The notes under the pieces: model-generated | Databases searched by the model: none | Seen by the model: only the letters and a program-made list of their open reading frames with translations | What the model was told of the DNA's origin: nothing | Made by a program: the position numbers and the translations under genes | From: Lentibacillus sp. JNUCC-1 | Lineage (GTDB): Bacteria; Bacillota; Bacilli; Bacillales; Amphibacillaceae | Direction of reading: 5' to 3' | DNA length: 64,000 nucleotides | Assembly: GCF_009741735.1 (NCBI RefSeq) | Contig: NZ_WHOH01000003.1 | Location: 248,001 to 312,000, forward strand | In this document: one piece after another, positions 52,284 through 64,000 of the stretch | Layout of the letters: every line of letters begins with the position of its first letter | Position numbering within the stretch: position 1 is the first letter of the stretch

Positions 52284-52817
52284 ATGGCTGGGCCAGCTTC
52301 AGGCGCGCATATTCAAATTGAAAGCTATAAACATAATGGCTCCCTGCACCGGGTTTGGCATGACAGTTTTGTTTTAAATGGCACGGAACAGGAGTGCATC
52401 ATTGCCAATGACAGAACGCTGGTGAGTGAAAGTGACGGGCGGTCGTGGGTGACGCGAGAGCCGGCTGTCTGCTATTTTCATGCTGAAGTATGGTTTAATG
52501 TGATCGGCATGATCAGGGATGATGGCATTTATTATTACTGTAATATCGGATCTCCTTTTGTTTACGATCAGAACATGAACGTGCTTAAATACATTGATTA
52601 TGATTTGGATGTTAAAGTCTATCCGGATATGACTTATGATCTTTTGGATGAGGATGAGTACGAAGCCCATCGTATTGAAATGGGCTATCCTGACAAACTT
52701 GACCGCATCCTCAAATCCCAAGTGGAGGAGTTGCTCCTCATGATTAGGCAGCGGCGGGGGCCGTTTGCGCCGGACTATGTGGATTGGTGGTATGAGCGTT
52801 TTTTAACATACAGATAG
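52284..52817 (+). CDS. ygaC: YgaC-like DUF402 nucleoside tri/diphosphatase family protein
   Basis: A 177-residue DUF402 protein, equal in size to B. subtilis YgaC. Family motifs include [16 protein letters not shown] start ([14 protein letters not shown]), WFNVIGMIR and [13 protein letters not shown] with clustered aspartates. Some relatives hydrolyse nucleoside tri- and diphosphates. The ATG at 52284 follows AAAGGAAG; upstream frame is not coding. It precedes the ygaD ABC gene by 30 bp and is probably in its operon. Confidence 0.87.
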   Translation: MAGPASGAHIQIESYKHNGSLHRVWHDSFVLNGTEQECIIANDRTLVSESDGRSWVTREPAVCYFHAEVWFNVIGMIRDDGIYYYCNIGSPFVYDQNMNVLKYIDYDLDVKVYPDMTYDLLDEDEYEAHRIEMGYPDKLDRILKSQVEELLLMIRQRRGPFAPDYVDWWYERFLTYR

Positions 52818-52847
52818 CACGCATTATGAGTTAAAAGAGGTATGGAC

Positions 52848-54614
52848 ATGCATACGATTAAACAATACATGAAATTTGTAAAGCCGTATAAATGGAAAAT
52901 CGTTTGGACGATTCTTGTCGGGATTATAAAATTCGGGATCCCGCTTTTGATTCCGCTGATTTTAAAATATGTGATTGACGACATAATTGGGGCCAGCGAT
53001 ATGGGACAGGCGGAGAAGACGTCTCAGCTTTTGTGGCTGATGGGGATTGCATTTGGTGTGTTCCTCTTAGTCCGCCCGCCTGTTGAGTATATTCGCCAGT
53101 ATTTGGCCCAGTGGGTCGCAAATAAGATTTTGTATGATATTCGTGATAAATTATTTGATCATCTGCAGCGGCTGAGCCTTGGATTTTACTCACGGACCAA
53201 AACGGGGGAGATCATTTCCAGGATGGTCCATGATGTGGAGCAGACGAAGACGTTTGTTGTAACAGGGCTGATGAACGTGTGGCTGGATCTGGTTACGATT
53301 ATGATCGCCGTCATCATCATGTTGACAATGAACGTTCCGCTGACGATTGTGTCGATCATTTTGTTCCCGTTATATGGCATATCTGTGAAATACTTTTATG
53401 GACGCTTACGCAATTTGACGCGTGACCGGTCCCAGGCGCTTGCTGAGGTGCAAGGACATTTGCATGAACGGGTCCAGGGCATTCCGGTTACCCGGAGCTT
53501 TGCCCTGGAAGATTATGAGCAGGGGCAGTTTGACAACCGTAATGGAAACTTTTTGACCAAAGCATTGAAGCATACGGATTGGAACGCAAAAACCTTTGCT
53601 GTAATGAATACCATCACTGATCTCGCCCCACTGCTAGTCATTGGTTTTGGCGGTTACCAGGTTATTAACGGATCATTGTCCGTCGGTACCATGGCGGCGT
53701 TTTTCGCCTATATGGAACGGGTGTACAGTCCGCTGAGACGTCTGATCAACTCATCCACGGTGTTGACACAATCCATTGCATCGATTGACCGTGTGTTTGA
53801 ATTGATGAATGAAAAATACGATATCGCGGATAAAGACAATGCCAAGAAGCTCGGCCGTGTGGATGGTTCAATCCAAATTGACAATGTTTCGTTCCGTTAT
53901 GAAGAAGAAGAAGCAGACGTGTTAAAAGGTGTGAACTTGAATGTGGCCAAGGGTGAAACGATCGCTTTTGTCGGTATGAGCGGTGGCGGGAAGTCGACGC
54001 TGATCAGCCTGATACCGCGTTTTTACGATGTGACGGGCGGCTCGATCAAAGTCGATGGTCATGATGTCCGGGATGTTCAGGCCCGTTCGCTTCGGGACAA
54101 TATCGGTATGGTGCTGCAGGACAACCTCCTGTTCAGCGAATCGATTTCTATGAATATCCGCATGGGGAATCCTGACGCAACTGATGAAGAAGTGATCGAA
54201 GCGGCCAAATCGGCCAATGCGCATGAATTTATCACTGAACTCGCTCAAGGGTACGATACGTTGGTCGGTGAAAGAGGCGTGAAACTCTCTGGCGGGCAGA
54301 AACAGCGTATCGCCATTGCGCGCGTATTTTTGAAAAATCCGCCGATCCTGATTTTCGATGAAGCGACATCTGCGCTTGATTTGGAAAGTGAGCATACGAT
54401 TCAGGAAGCGATGGAAAAATTGGCTGCGAGGCGCACGACGTTTATTGTCGCCCACCGTTTGTCGACGATTACACATGCCGACCGGATCGTGGTGATTGAA
54501 AATGGTGAGATTCAGGAAGTTGGGACTCATGATGAGCTGATGGCCCGAAAAGGCAGTTATTACGGGTTGTATGAAATCCAGAATCTCGGCCATCCGGAAC
54601 ATTTGGGAACATAG
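52848..54614 (+). CDS. ygaD: ABC transporter, fused membrane and ATPase domains (YgaD-like)
   Basis: Half-size exporter of 588 residues: six membrane helices (residues about 15-310) and an ATPase domain with Walker A GMSGGGKS, signature LSGGQKQR, Walker B ILIFDEA and H-loop VAHRLST. It resembles multidrug/lipid exporters such as BmrA and MsbA and would work as a homodimer. The second ATG (52848) has the better spacing from AGAGG. Context matches ygaC-ygaD of B. subtilis. Substrate is unknown. Confidence 0.92.
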   Translation: MHTIKQYMKFVKPYKWKIVWTILVGIIKFGIPLLIPLILKYVIDDIIGASDMGQAEKTSQLLWLMGIAFGVFLLVRPPVEYIRQYLAQWVANKILYDIRDKLFDHLQRLSLGFYSRTKTGEIISRMVHDVEQTKTFVVTGLMNVWLDLVTIMIAVIIMLTMNVPLTIVSIILFPLYGISVKYFYGRLRNLTRDRSQALAEVQGHLHERVQGIPVTRSFALEDYEQGQFDNRNGNFLTKALKHTDWNAKTFAVMNTITDLAPLLVIGFGGYQVINGSLSVGTMAAFFAYMERVYSPLRRLINSSTVLTQSIASIDRVFELMNEKYDIADKDNAKKLGRVDGSIQIDNVSFRYEEEEADVLKGVNLNVAKGETIAFVGMSGGGKSTLISLIPRFYDVTGGSIKVDGHDVRDVQARSLRDNIGMVLQDNLLFSESISMNIRMGNPDATDEEVIEAAKSANAHEFITELAQGYDTLVGERGVKLSGGQKQRIAIARVFLKNPPILIFDEATSALDLESEHTIQEAMEKLAARRTTFIVAHRLSTITHADRIVVIENGEIQEVGTHDELMARKGSYYGLYEIQNLGHPEHLGT

Positions 54615-54625
54615 GCCTCAATAAA

Positions 54626-54667
54626 CATCCGAACCAATTTGCTGTGACGCAAATCGGTTCGGATTTT
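54626..54667 (+). terminator. Terminator after ygaD
   Basis: ATCCGAACC-ATTTGC pairs with GCAAAT-GGTTCGGAT around a small loop, followed by TTTTTTG. Confidence 0.92.
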
Positions 54668-54743
54668 TTGTTTGGGGGATAGACAAGGTTTGGGGTGGTG
54701 TTGCATATCATCTTATCAAGGTGGTACGGGAGGCGGTTTGGAA

Positions 54744-55169
54744 ATGGCTTGGGTGTTTGTCATTCTGTTTGCGGTGATTGTCGTGCGGAGTTTAAGCGTG
54801 TTCGTGCTGTTTAGGGACAAGACCGAAAGCGGTTTTGCGGATACGCGGTTTTCACTGGAACTCTTTGTCACGCTCCTGATGATATATGTCACCGTGATCA
54901 TCGGGTTTGGTGCGATCTATTTTATTCTATCCCTTAAAGGGGTGGTCCTTGTTGAGCATAATGAGCTGAAGCGTTTGAGTGTGATAGGGTCGATTTTACA
55001 TTCGATGTATTTCAGCGGGGTGACGATGCTGACGATCGGGTACGGGGATATTGTGCCGGTTGGCATCGGGCGGCTGATTGCGATCGTGCAGGCATTGATC
55101 GGTTACGTGTTGCCGGCTGCCTTCGTTCTCAAAATTGTTCAGGCATCCCAATATGAACGATCACGCTGA
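54744..55169 (+). CDS. Two-TM potassium-type ion channel
   Basis: A 141-residue membrane protein with an N-terminal helix (WVFVILFAVIVVRSLSVFVL), two more hydrophobic helices and a pore loop bearing the selectivity filter TIGYGD before the last helix. No cytoplasmic RCK domain is present, so it is a bare KcsA-like pore. The ATG at 54744 follows GGAGG with a slightly long gap. Sits between ygaD and the hydroxyacid dehydrogenase. Potassium selectivity follows from the filter. Confidence 0.85.
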   Translation: MAWVFVILFAVIVVRSLSVFVLFRDKTESGFADTRFSLELFVTLLMIYVTVIIGFGAIYFILSLKGVVLVEHNELKRLSVIGSILHSMYFSGVTMLTIGYGDIVPVGIGRLIAIVQALIGYVLPAAFVLKIVQASQYERSR

Positions 55170-55254
55170 GTTGCGGTGGCCTTTTGTTGATTTAAAACCA
55201 TGGAAACGTTTAATATGGAAGAAATGAACATATAAAGGGAGTAGGTATTGACAG

Positions 55255-56205
55255 ATGCATATTTTATTCTCAGCAAAAATTTCTGAAAAACATCGAACAG
55301 CGCTTAAAAACAATCATGCTGATCTTACATTTAACTTTTGTGAAGGCATGGAGGAGGCAGAGAGTTACCTGCCGAAAGCGGATGTGCTGGTCACTTATGG
55401 GGAAGATGTGACCGAAGCCCATCTCGAAAAAGCGAATCAGCTCAAATGGATCATGGTCATTTCGGCGGGAATGGACGAGATGCCGCTGAAGACCTTGGAA
55501 AAGAAAGACATCCTCGTGACCAATGCACGCGGCATTCATAAGGTGCCGATGGCAGAGTACGTCATTTCCATGCTGCTGCAAGTTTATCGCAAGGAAAAAC
55601 AGCTTTTTGAATATGAAAACGACCATGTTTGGGGAAAACATGCCCACATGGAAGAGATCTCAAACCGCAAGATGCTCGTAGCAGGGACAGGCGCGATCGG
55701 ACAGGAAGTGGCACGGCTCGCCAAAGCTTTCAATATGACTACGGTTGGTGTATCCCGGAGCGGCAGACAGGTAGAGCACTTTGATGAAACCTATCCTAAT
55801 ACAGAATTGGAAGGTCTGCTTGGCGATGTGGATTTTGTTGTATCCGTTATGCCGAGTACACCTGAGACATACCATTTCTTTGAGCAGCGGCATTTCAAAG
55901 CGATGCCTGAGCATGCCGTCTTTTTGAATATGGGCCGGGGTGATGCCGTCTCGAGCGATGTGATGCTTGAAGCCGTTCAGAACGGGGATATTGCTCATGC
56001 GGTCTTGGATGTATTTGAAGAAGAACCGCTTCCTGAAGACCATCCTTTCTGGGATGAAGCGAACATCACCGTTACGCCGCATTTGTCGGGCGTGTCTTCG
56101 CAGTATGTAACCCGTGCACTTGGTATTTTCGAGCAAAACTTGAACGTCTTGAAGCAGAACGGCACAGAATTTGTGAATCAAATAGACGTAACCAGGGGGT
56201 ATTAA
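55255..56205 (+). CDS. D-2-hydroxyacid dehydrogenase family protein
   Basis: NAD(P)-dependent oxidoreductase of 316 residues. The Rossmann motif is GTGAIGQEVARLAKAF, the conserved MGRGDAV and catalytic glutamate/histidine regions follow (VFEEEPLP, PHLSG). GGGAGTAGG lies upstream of the ATG. Substrate could be a 2-keto or 2-hydroxy acid such as glyoxylate or hydroxypyruvate; not resolvable here. The next gene starts two bases after its stop, so they are co-transcribed. Confidence 0.88.
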   Translation: MHILFSAKISEKHRTALKNNHADLTFNFCEGMEEAESYLPKADVLVTYGEDVTEAHLEKANQLKWIMVISAGMDEMPLKTLEKKDILVTNARGIHKVPMAEYVISMLLQVYRKEKQLFEYENDHVWGKHAHMEEISNRKMLVAGTGAIGQEVARLAKAFNMTTVGVSRSGRQVEHFDETYPNTELEGLLGDVDFVVSVMPSTPETYHFFEQRHFKAMPEHAVFLNMGRGDAVSSDVMLEAVQNGDIAHAVLDVFEEEPLPEDHPFWDEANITVTPHLSGVSSQYVTRALGIFEQNLNVLKQNGTEFVNQIDVTRGY

Positions 56206-56207
56206 TC

Positions 56208-56765
56208 ATGCGCATTTATACACGATCAGGTGACAAAGGAAAGACATCGCTCATATATGGGCAGCGTGTTCCGAAAAATGATGTCCGAGTAGAAGCTTAC
56301 GGGACGTGTGATGAGGCCAATTCAATGATTGGGCTTGCTTTAAGCTTTCTTGATGGAGAGGACTGGAGCGGTAAAAGCGATTTCGTTGACCACATTCACC
56401 GGGTACAGACCATTTTGTTTCATGTCGGTGCTGAACTGGCAACACCGAAAGAAAAAGACGTGATGTGGCAATTGAAGCAATCGCATATAGATGAGCTTGA
56501 ACAGCAGATCGACGAATGGGACAAGGATTTGGACACACTTAAAAACTTCATTCTTCCATCCGGCCATAGTGCATCCAGTGCGCTTCACACTGCCAGAACG
56601 ATTGCCAGACGTGCTGAACGGGCGGCTGTCGGCCTTGGTGATGAGCTGGGCAATCCGCTTGTCGTACAATATTTGAACCGGCTGAGTGATTATCTGTTTG
56701 TCGCAGCGAGATTTGTCAACAAACAGCTGGGCGGTACCGAAACACATTTAAAAGCGGACGTATAA
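56208..56765 (+). CDS. PduO-type cob(I)alamin adenosyltransferase
   Basis: A 185-residue enzyme that transfers adenosyl from ATP to cob(I)alamin to make coenzyme B12. The N-terminal ATP motif TRSGDKGKTSL and the later RTIARRAER helix are characteristic of the PduO/YvqK type. Translationally coupled to the upstream dehydrogenase. B12-dependent enzymes are not visible in this window. The assignment is firm on motifs and length. Confidence 0.92.
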   Translation: MRIYTRSGDKGKTSLIYGQRVPKNDVRVEAYGTCDEANSMIGLALSFLDGEDWSGKSDFVDHIHRVQTILFHVGAELATPKEKDVMWQLKQSHIDELEQQIDEWDKDLDTLKNFILPSGHSASSALHTARTIARRAERAAVGLGDELGNPLVVQYLNRLSDYLFVAARFVNKQLGGTETHLKADV

Positions 56766-56776
56766 GGCCACATTCG

Positions 56777-56823
56777 TTGACATATGTATAGAAAACAGGG
56801 TAAACTAATTATAAAGATTATAA
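56777..56823 (+). promoter_or_regulatory. perR promoter with PerR box
   Basis: TTGACA at 56777-56782 and TAAACT at 56801-56806 (18-bp spacing) form the promoter. TTATAAAGATTATAA at 56809-56823 matches the PerR 7-1-7 consensus at 13 of 14 positions and overlaps the start site, indicating autoregulation by PerR. Confidence 0.82.
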
Positions 56824-56874
56824 GATGATAATTCATTCGATATCGGATTATATATGAAAGTGAGGTGCATGACG

Positions 56875-57318
56875 ATGGAAAATGATAAATTACATCACGC
56901 GATAGACACATTAAAAGAATCTGGTGTACGCATTACACCACAGCGTCATGCGGTCCTGGAGTTTTTAATGAATGCTGAAACACATCCTACTGCAGACGAG
57001 ATCTACAAAGCACTTGAAGGGAAATTTCCTAACATGAGTGTTGCTACAGTTTATAATAACTTGCGTGTGCTTCGTGAAATCGGTCTGGTCAGAGAATTGA
57101 CTTATGGCGATGCATCCAGCCGTTTTGATGCAAACGTGTCGGATCATTACCATATCATCTGTAATGAGTGCGGCAAGATCGTGGACTTTCATTATCCGGT
57201 CCTCGATGAGATTGAGTCGCTCGCTGAACAGGTGACAGGCTTTGATGTGACCCATCATAGAATGGAAGTTTACGGCGTATGTGAGGAATGCGGCAGTAAA
57301 CAAATGGTGAAACATTAG
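56875..57318 (+). CDS. perR: Peroxide-responsive repressor PerR
   Basis: Fur-family regulator of 147 residues that senses peroxide by metal-catalysed oxidation of histidines. Winged helix at residues 20-80 ([14 protein letters not shown]...[12 protein letters not shown]), regulatory-metal ligands in HPTADE and DHYHIIC, and a structural zinc site formed by two CxxC motifs (CNEC, CEEC). The ATG at 56875 has GAGGTG at normal distance; upstream in-frame ATGs do not. It is preceded by a near-perfect PerR box and followed by ygzB and the rRNA operon as in B. subtilis. Confidence 0.95.
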   Translation: MENDKLHHAIDTLKESGVRITPQRHAVLEFLMNAETHPTADEIYKALEGKFPNMSVATVYNNLRVLREIGLVRELTYGDASSRFDANVSDHYHIICNECGKIVDFHYPVLDEIESLAEQVTGFDVTHHRMEVYGVCEECGSKQMVKH

Positions 57319-57345
57319 TATAAGGTGCTTATAATAGAACAAATA

Positions 57346-57378
57346 AAAAACCAAATGCATATGCTGCATTTGGTTTTT
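57346..57378. terminator. Bidirectional terminator between perR and ygzB
   Basis: ACCAAATGCA pairs perfectly with TGCATTTGGT, with A and T runs on both sides; it serves two convergent genes. Confidence 0.9.
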
Positions 57379-57382
57379 GTGT

Positions 57383-57786
57383 TTATGATTCATCTTTTTA
57401 GCTTTGGCTTTGGCTTCGGCTTTAGCGGCTCTTATATAGCTGCGTTTATTGTATTTCTCATCAAACTCTTTGCCCTCAAGATCTTTATCTAGCGTGAGCG
57501 GTTGTTTACAATGCATGCAAGCATCCACACGTCCAAGCATTTTGGTCGGCTTCTCGCAGTTTGGACAAATAATCGGCAATGCTCGTGTCGAAAGCGTTCC
57601 GATCCATACGTAAACCACACAACTGAAGGCGATGAACAGAAGTCCGATTAAGAAAAATATCCACATCAGCCATTCTATTTTCTTCGTCAAAATGCCTCCA
57701 TACATAAAAGCAAACCCGACAAAGATTAATATAAGAGCAAAAGATCTTATTTTATTTATCTTACTTGAATAAACAAGCTGCGGCAT
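57383..57786 (-). pseudogene. ygzB: YgzB-like membrane protein, apparent frameshift at the last codons
   Basis: Membrane protein of the YgzB family: two helices ([18 protein letters not shown] and [20 protein letters not shown]), then a zinc-ribbon-like segment with CPNC and CMHC pairs and an alanine/lysine tail. AAGGAGGT precedes the ATG at 57786. As sequenced, the frame misses its stop and runs far across the terminator and antisense to perR. One extra T in the run at 57395-57399 would end the protein as AKKDES with TAA at 57383, the expected length. Very likely a sequence error; the gene is probably intact. Convergent with perR as in B. subtilis. Confidence 0.85.
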
Positions 57787-57923
57787 ACTATACCTCCTTA
57801 CTTCCATTAAGCATTATAGCATAATTTTGTCTGAAAAAGATATGAAATGAATTGAAATACCGCGCCTGAAAGTGTGTGTTTCCATTGTTTTAGACATTTT
57901 TCTTATGAATGAATGAAAAAGTG

Positions 57924-57952
57924 TTGACTTTAAAATCTGAGCGTGGTAAATT
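57924..57952 (+). promoter_or_regulatory. rRNA operon promoter P1
   Basis: TTGACT, 17-bp spacer, TAAATT, about 270 bp upstream of 16S. Confidence 0.75.
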
Positions 57953-58019
57953 ATTGTTTGTCGCCAAAATGATAAGCGACCAACCGAAAAAACTCGAAAA
58001 AAACATTTTAAAAAAGTGT

Positions 58020-58048
58020 TTGACTTACGTTTCTCGGTGTGTTATATT
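58020..58048 (+). promoter_or_regulatory. rRNA operon promoter P2
   Basis: TTGACT, 17-bp spacer, TATATT, about 175 bp upstream of 16S. Tandem P1/P2 promoters are usual for rRNA operons. The leader after it contains antitermination-like AT-rich sequence (about 58090-58200). Confidence 0.85.
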
Positions 58049-58225
58049 AATAAAGTCGCTTTTGAAGAGCGCACAGCAATTTTGTTCCTTGAAAACTGAA
58101 CAAACAACGAAGCAGATGTCTGTAAAACAGATGTCAGAGGTAAGAAGTTTTAAACTTCAAACCCTGAATCAATTTTTTAAGAAGCTAAGACCGTTCATCG
58201 ATTGGTGTCGATGAACACCCAAACT

Positions 58226-59802
<1,577 letters not shown>

Positions 59803-59979
59803 CTAGCATAGATGCCCGTCAAATGGCATCACAGCTAAATTAACGGAAAGACATCACTTCGTTTGTTTGTTCAGTTTTGAGGGAGCAAATCTCTCAAAAC
59901 TTTGTACCTTGAAAATCAAATAAGAGCAATCAAGACATCAAATAAATCGTATGTTTATTCATTGAAATAAAACACGCCA

Positions 59980-62899
<2,920 letters not shown>

Positions 62900-63028
62900 C
62901 GTAAAGTACGATGATGACTTGACCTCTTATTTGATTTTCAGGGTACAAAATCCAACATATTTTATACAATAAGCTTGATTTTTCCTGAAAATCGCTTATA
63001 ATATTGTATGTGACTAAAATTCATAAAG

Positions 63029-63145
63029 GTCTGGTGGCAATAGCGAAGAGGTCACACCTGTTCCCATGCCGAACACAGCAGTTAAGCTCTTCTGCGCCGA
63101 TGGTAGTTGGGGCATCGCCCCTGCAAGAGTAGCTCGCCGCCAGGC
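63029..63145 (+). rRNA. rrf: 5S ribosomal RNA
   Basis: About 117 nt from GTCTGGTGGCAATAGCG to CCGCCAGGC, with the conserved CCATGCCGAACACAG loop. The outer stem TCTGGTGGC pairs with the GCCGCCAGG end. It follows 23S by about 130 bp. Confidence 0.95.
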
Positions 63146-63220
63146 TTTTACCAGATTTGCCAACTTGGATAAGTTTTTAAATCCGGGCAAAAAATATGAG
63201 CTATAAACATTATTTTCTAA

Positions 63221-63295
63221 TCCACAGTAGCTCAGTGGTAGAGCAATCGGCTGTTAACCGATCGGTCGCAGGTTCGAATCCTGCCTGTGGAGCCA
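63221..63295 (+). tRNA. tRNA-Asn (GTT)
   Basis: Complete cloverleaf with anticodon GTT in CTGTTAA, T-arm GGTTCGAATCC and encoded CCA. Confidence 0.97.
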
Positions 63296-63296
63296 T

Positions 63297-63389
63297 GGAG
63301 AGCTGTCCGAGTTGGTCGAAGGAGCATGATTGGAAATCATGTAGGCCGCTATCGCGGTCTCGAGGGTTCGAATCCCTCGCTCTCCGCCA
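63297..63389 (+). tRNA. tRNA-Ser (GGA)
   Basis: Class II tRNA with a long variable arm, anticodon GGA in TTGGAAA, and encoded CCA. It begins one base after tRNA-Asn ends. Confidence 0.97.
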
Positions 63390-63412
63390 TTTATTACTTA
63401 GAATCTTAGCAC

Positions 63413-63487
63413 GGCCCGTTGGTCAAGCGGTTAAGACACCGCCCTTTCACGGCGGTAACACGGGTTCGAATCCCGTACGGGTCACCA
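63413..63487 (+). tRNA. tRNA-Glu (TTC)
   Basis: Anticodon TTC in CTTTCAC; acceptor GGCCCGT/ACGGGTC and encoded CCA. Confidence 0.97.
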
Positions 63488-63500
63488 TGATTTAAAATAC

Positions 63501-63576
63501 GGAGGATTAGCTCAGCTGGGAGAGCACTTGCCTTACAAGCAAGGGGTCGCAGGTTCGAACCCTGCATCCTCCACCA
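63501..63576 (+). tRNA. tRNA-Val (TAC)
   Basis: Anticodon TAC in CTTACAA; acceptor GGAGGAT/ATCCTCC and encoded CCA. Confidence 0.97.
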
Positions 63577-63655
63577 TTTATAACCTGTGGTCACATGCAG
63601 AATTTATATGCATAACATATAAACGCATGGTTAACAGTTCAATATTTTTTTATAT

Positions 63656-63732
<77 letters not shown>

Positions 63733-63790
63733 AATTATTTTAACTGATGAAATCAGTTAAAAATCAGTAGTACTTTAGTGCAACCAAATT

Positions 63791-63867
63791 GGTCCGGTAG
63801 TTCAGTTGGTTAGAATGCCTGCCTGTCACGCAGGAGGTCGCGGGTTCGAGTCCCGTCCGGACCGCCA
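63791..63867 (+). tRNA. tRNA-Asp (GTC)
   Basis: Anticodon GTC in CTGTCAC; acceptor GGTCCGG/CCGGACC and encoded CCA. Confidence 0.97.
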
Positions 63868-63886
63868 CTTAATTTAATAAGAATCA

Positions 63887-63962
63887 GGCTCGGTAGCTCA
63901 GTCGGTAGAGCAAAGGACTGAAAATCCTTGTGTCGGCGGTTCGATTCCGTCCCGAGCCACCA
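63887..63962 (+). tRNA. tRNA-Phe (GAA)
   Basis: Anticodon GAA in CTGAAAA; acceptor GGCTCGG/CCGAGCC and encoded CCA. Confidence 0.97.
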
Positions 63963-63979
63963 CTCTTATGTATTTTCTT

Positions 63980-64000
63980 GGAGGGGTAGCGAAGTGGCTA
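63980..64000 (+). tRNA. tRNA-Tyr, 5' part only
   Basis: GGAGGGGTAGCGAAGTGGCT is the start of a Bacillus-type tRNA-Tyr; the window ends inside the D-arm, so the anticodon is not seen. Confidence 0.75.

Noticed and set aside
56965..57807. A 280-residue protein continuing from ygzB through the terminator and antisense to perR
   Set aside because: The extension is an artefact of the probable one-base deletion at 57395-57399; the corrected frame stops at 57383.

Overview
The window looks like a chromosome segment of a low-to-moderate GC, endospore-forming member of the Bacillaceae, probably a moderately halophilic one such as Lentibacillus or Virgibacillus (genus is inference). Supporting signs are the 16S rRNA, a gamma-type small acid-soluble spore protein, the spore-cortex enzyme PdaA, CtsR and PerR operators of the Bacillus type, two BCCT osmolyte transporters, and gene order shared with Bacillus subtilis. 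Two syntenic blocks stand out: yfkJ-yfkI-yfkH with yfkD and pdaA around 10.6-20.7 kb, and yfhF/recX-yfhH-yfhP-mutY-sspE-ygaC-ygaD-perR-ygzB followed by an rRNA operon and its tRNA cluster from 45.7 kb to the end.

Layout. 0-1.4 kb: a DUF3870 protein and a toxin-antitoxin pair. 1.7-5.6 kb: a minus-strand operon of CoA-transferase, acyl-CoA dehydrogenase and semialdehyde dehydrogenase, plausibly for glutarate-type dicarboxylate catabolism. 6.4-10.2 kb: MreBH-like protein, acyltransferase, glutaminase and an abasic-site-crosslink peptidase. 10.6-20.7 kb: the yfk block with a BCCT transporter, a Fur-box-preceded P1B-4 metal ATPase, OsmC, YuiF-type antiporter and PdaA. 20.8-25.2 kb: acyl-CoA synthetase and CtsR-regulated ClpE. 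25.3-26.2 kb: a 43-unit array of a 20-bp tandem repeat. 26.3-38.2 kb: an accessory region with a metallo-hydrolase, an ABC exporter cluster broken by an IS3-family insertion, a small secreted peptide, two paralogous lipoproteins separated by an IS110-family element, and a GntR-ABC-permease operon. 38.3-45.5 kb: small genes, a YxlEFG-like ABC operon, a second BCCT transporter, a divergent XRE/small-protein pair and a DnaA-box cluster. 45.7-57.8 kb: the syntenic housekeeping block. 57.8-64 kb: rRNA promoters, 16S, 23S, 5S and tRNAs Asn, Ser, Glu, Val, fMet, Asp, Phe and the start of Tyr.

Two genome-wide themes cross the window. First, a modular family of about 110-250-bp palindromic repeats (called here modules E1 and E2) occurs at seven places, five of them as an E1-linker-E2 composite. 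One copy is interrupted at a CT dinucleotide by a 395-bp transposase-less sequence that shares a non-coding motif with the IS110-family element 16 kb away, so it may be a solo bridge-RNA-type end. Second, seven otherwise healthy reading frames are each broken by apparent one-base deletions, mostly in homopolymer runs. This pattern suggests sequencing or assembly error rather than true gene decay, so the affected genes should be read as probably functional.
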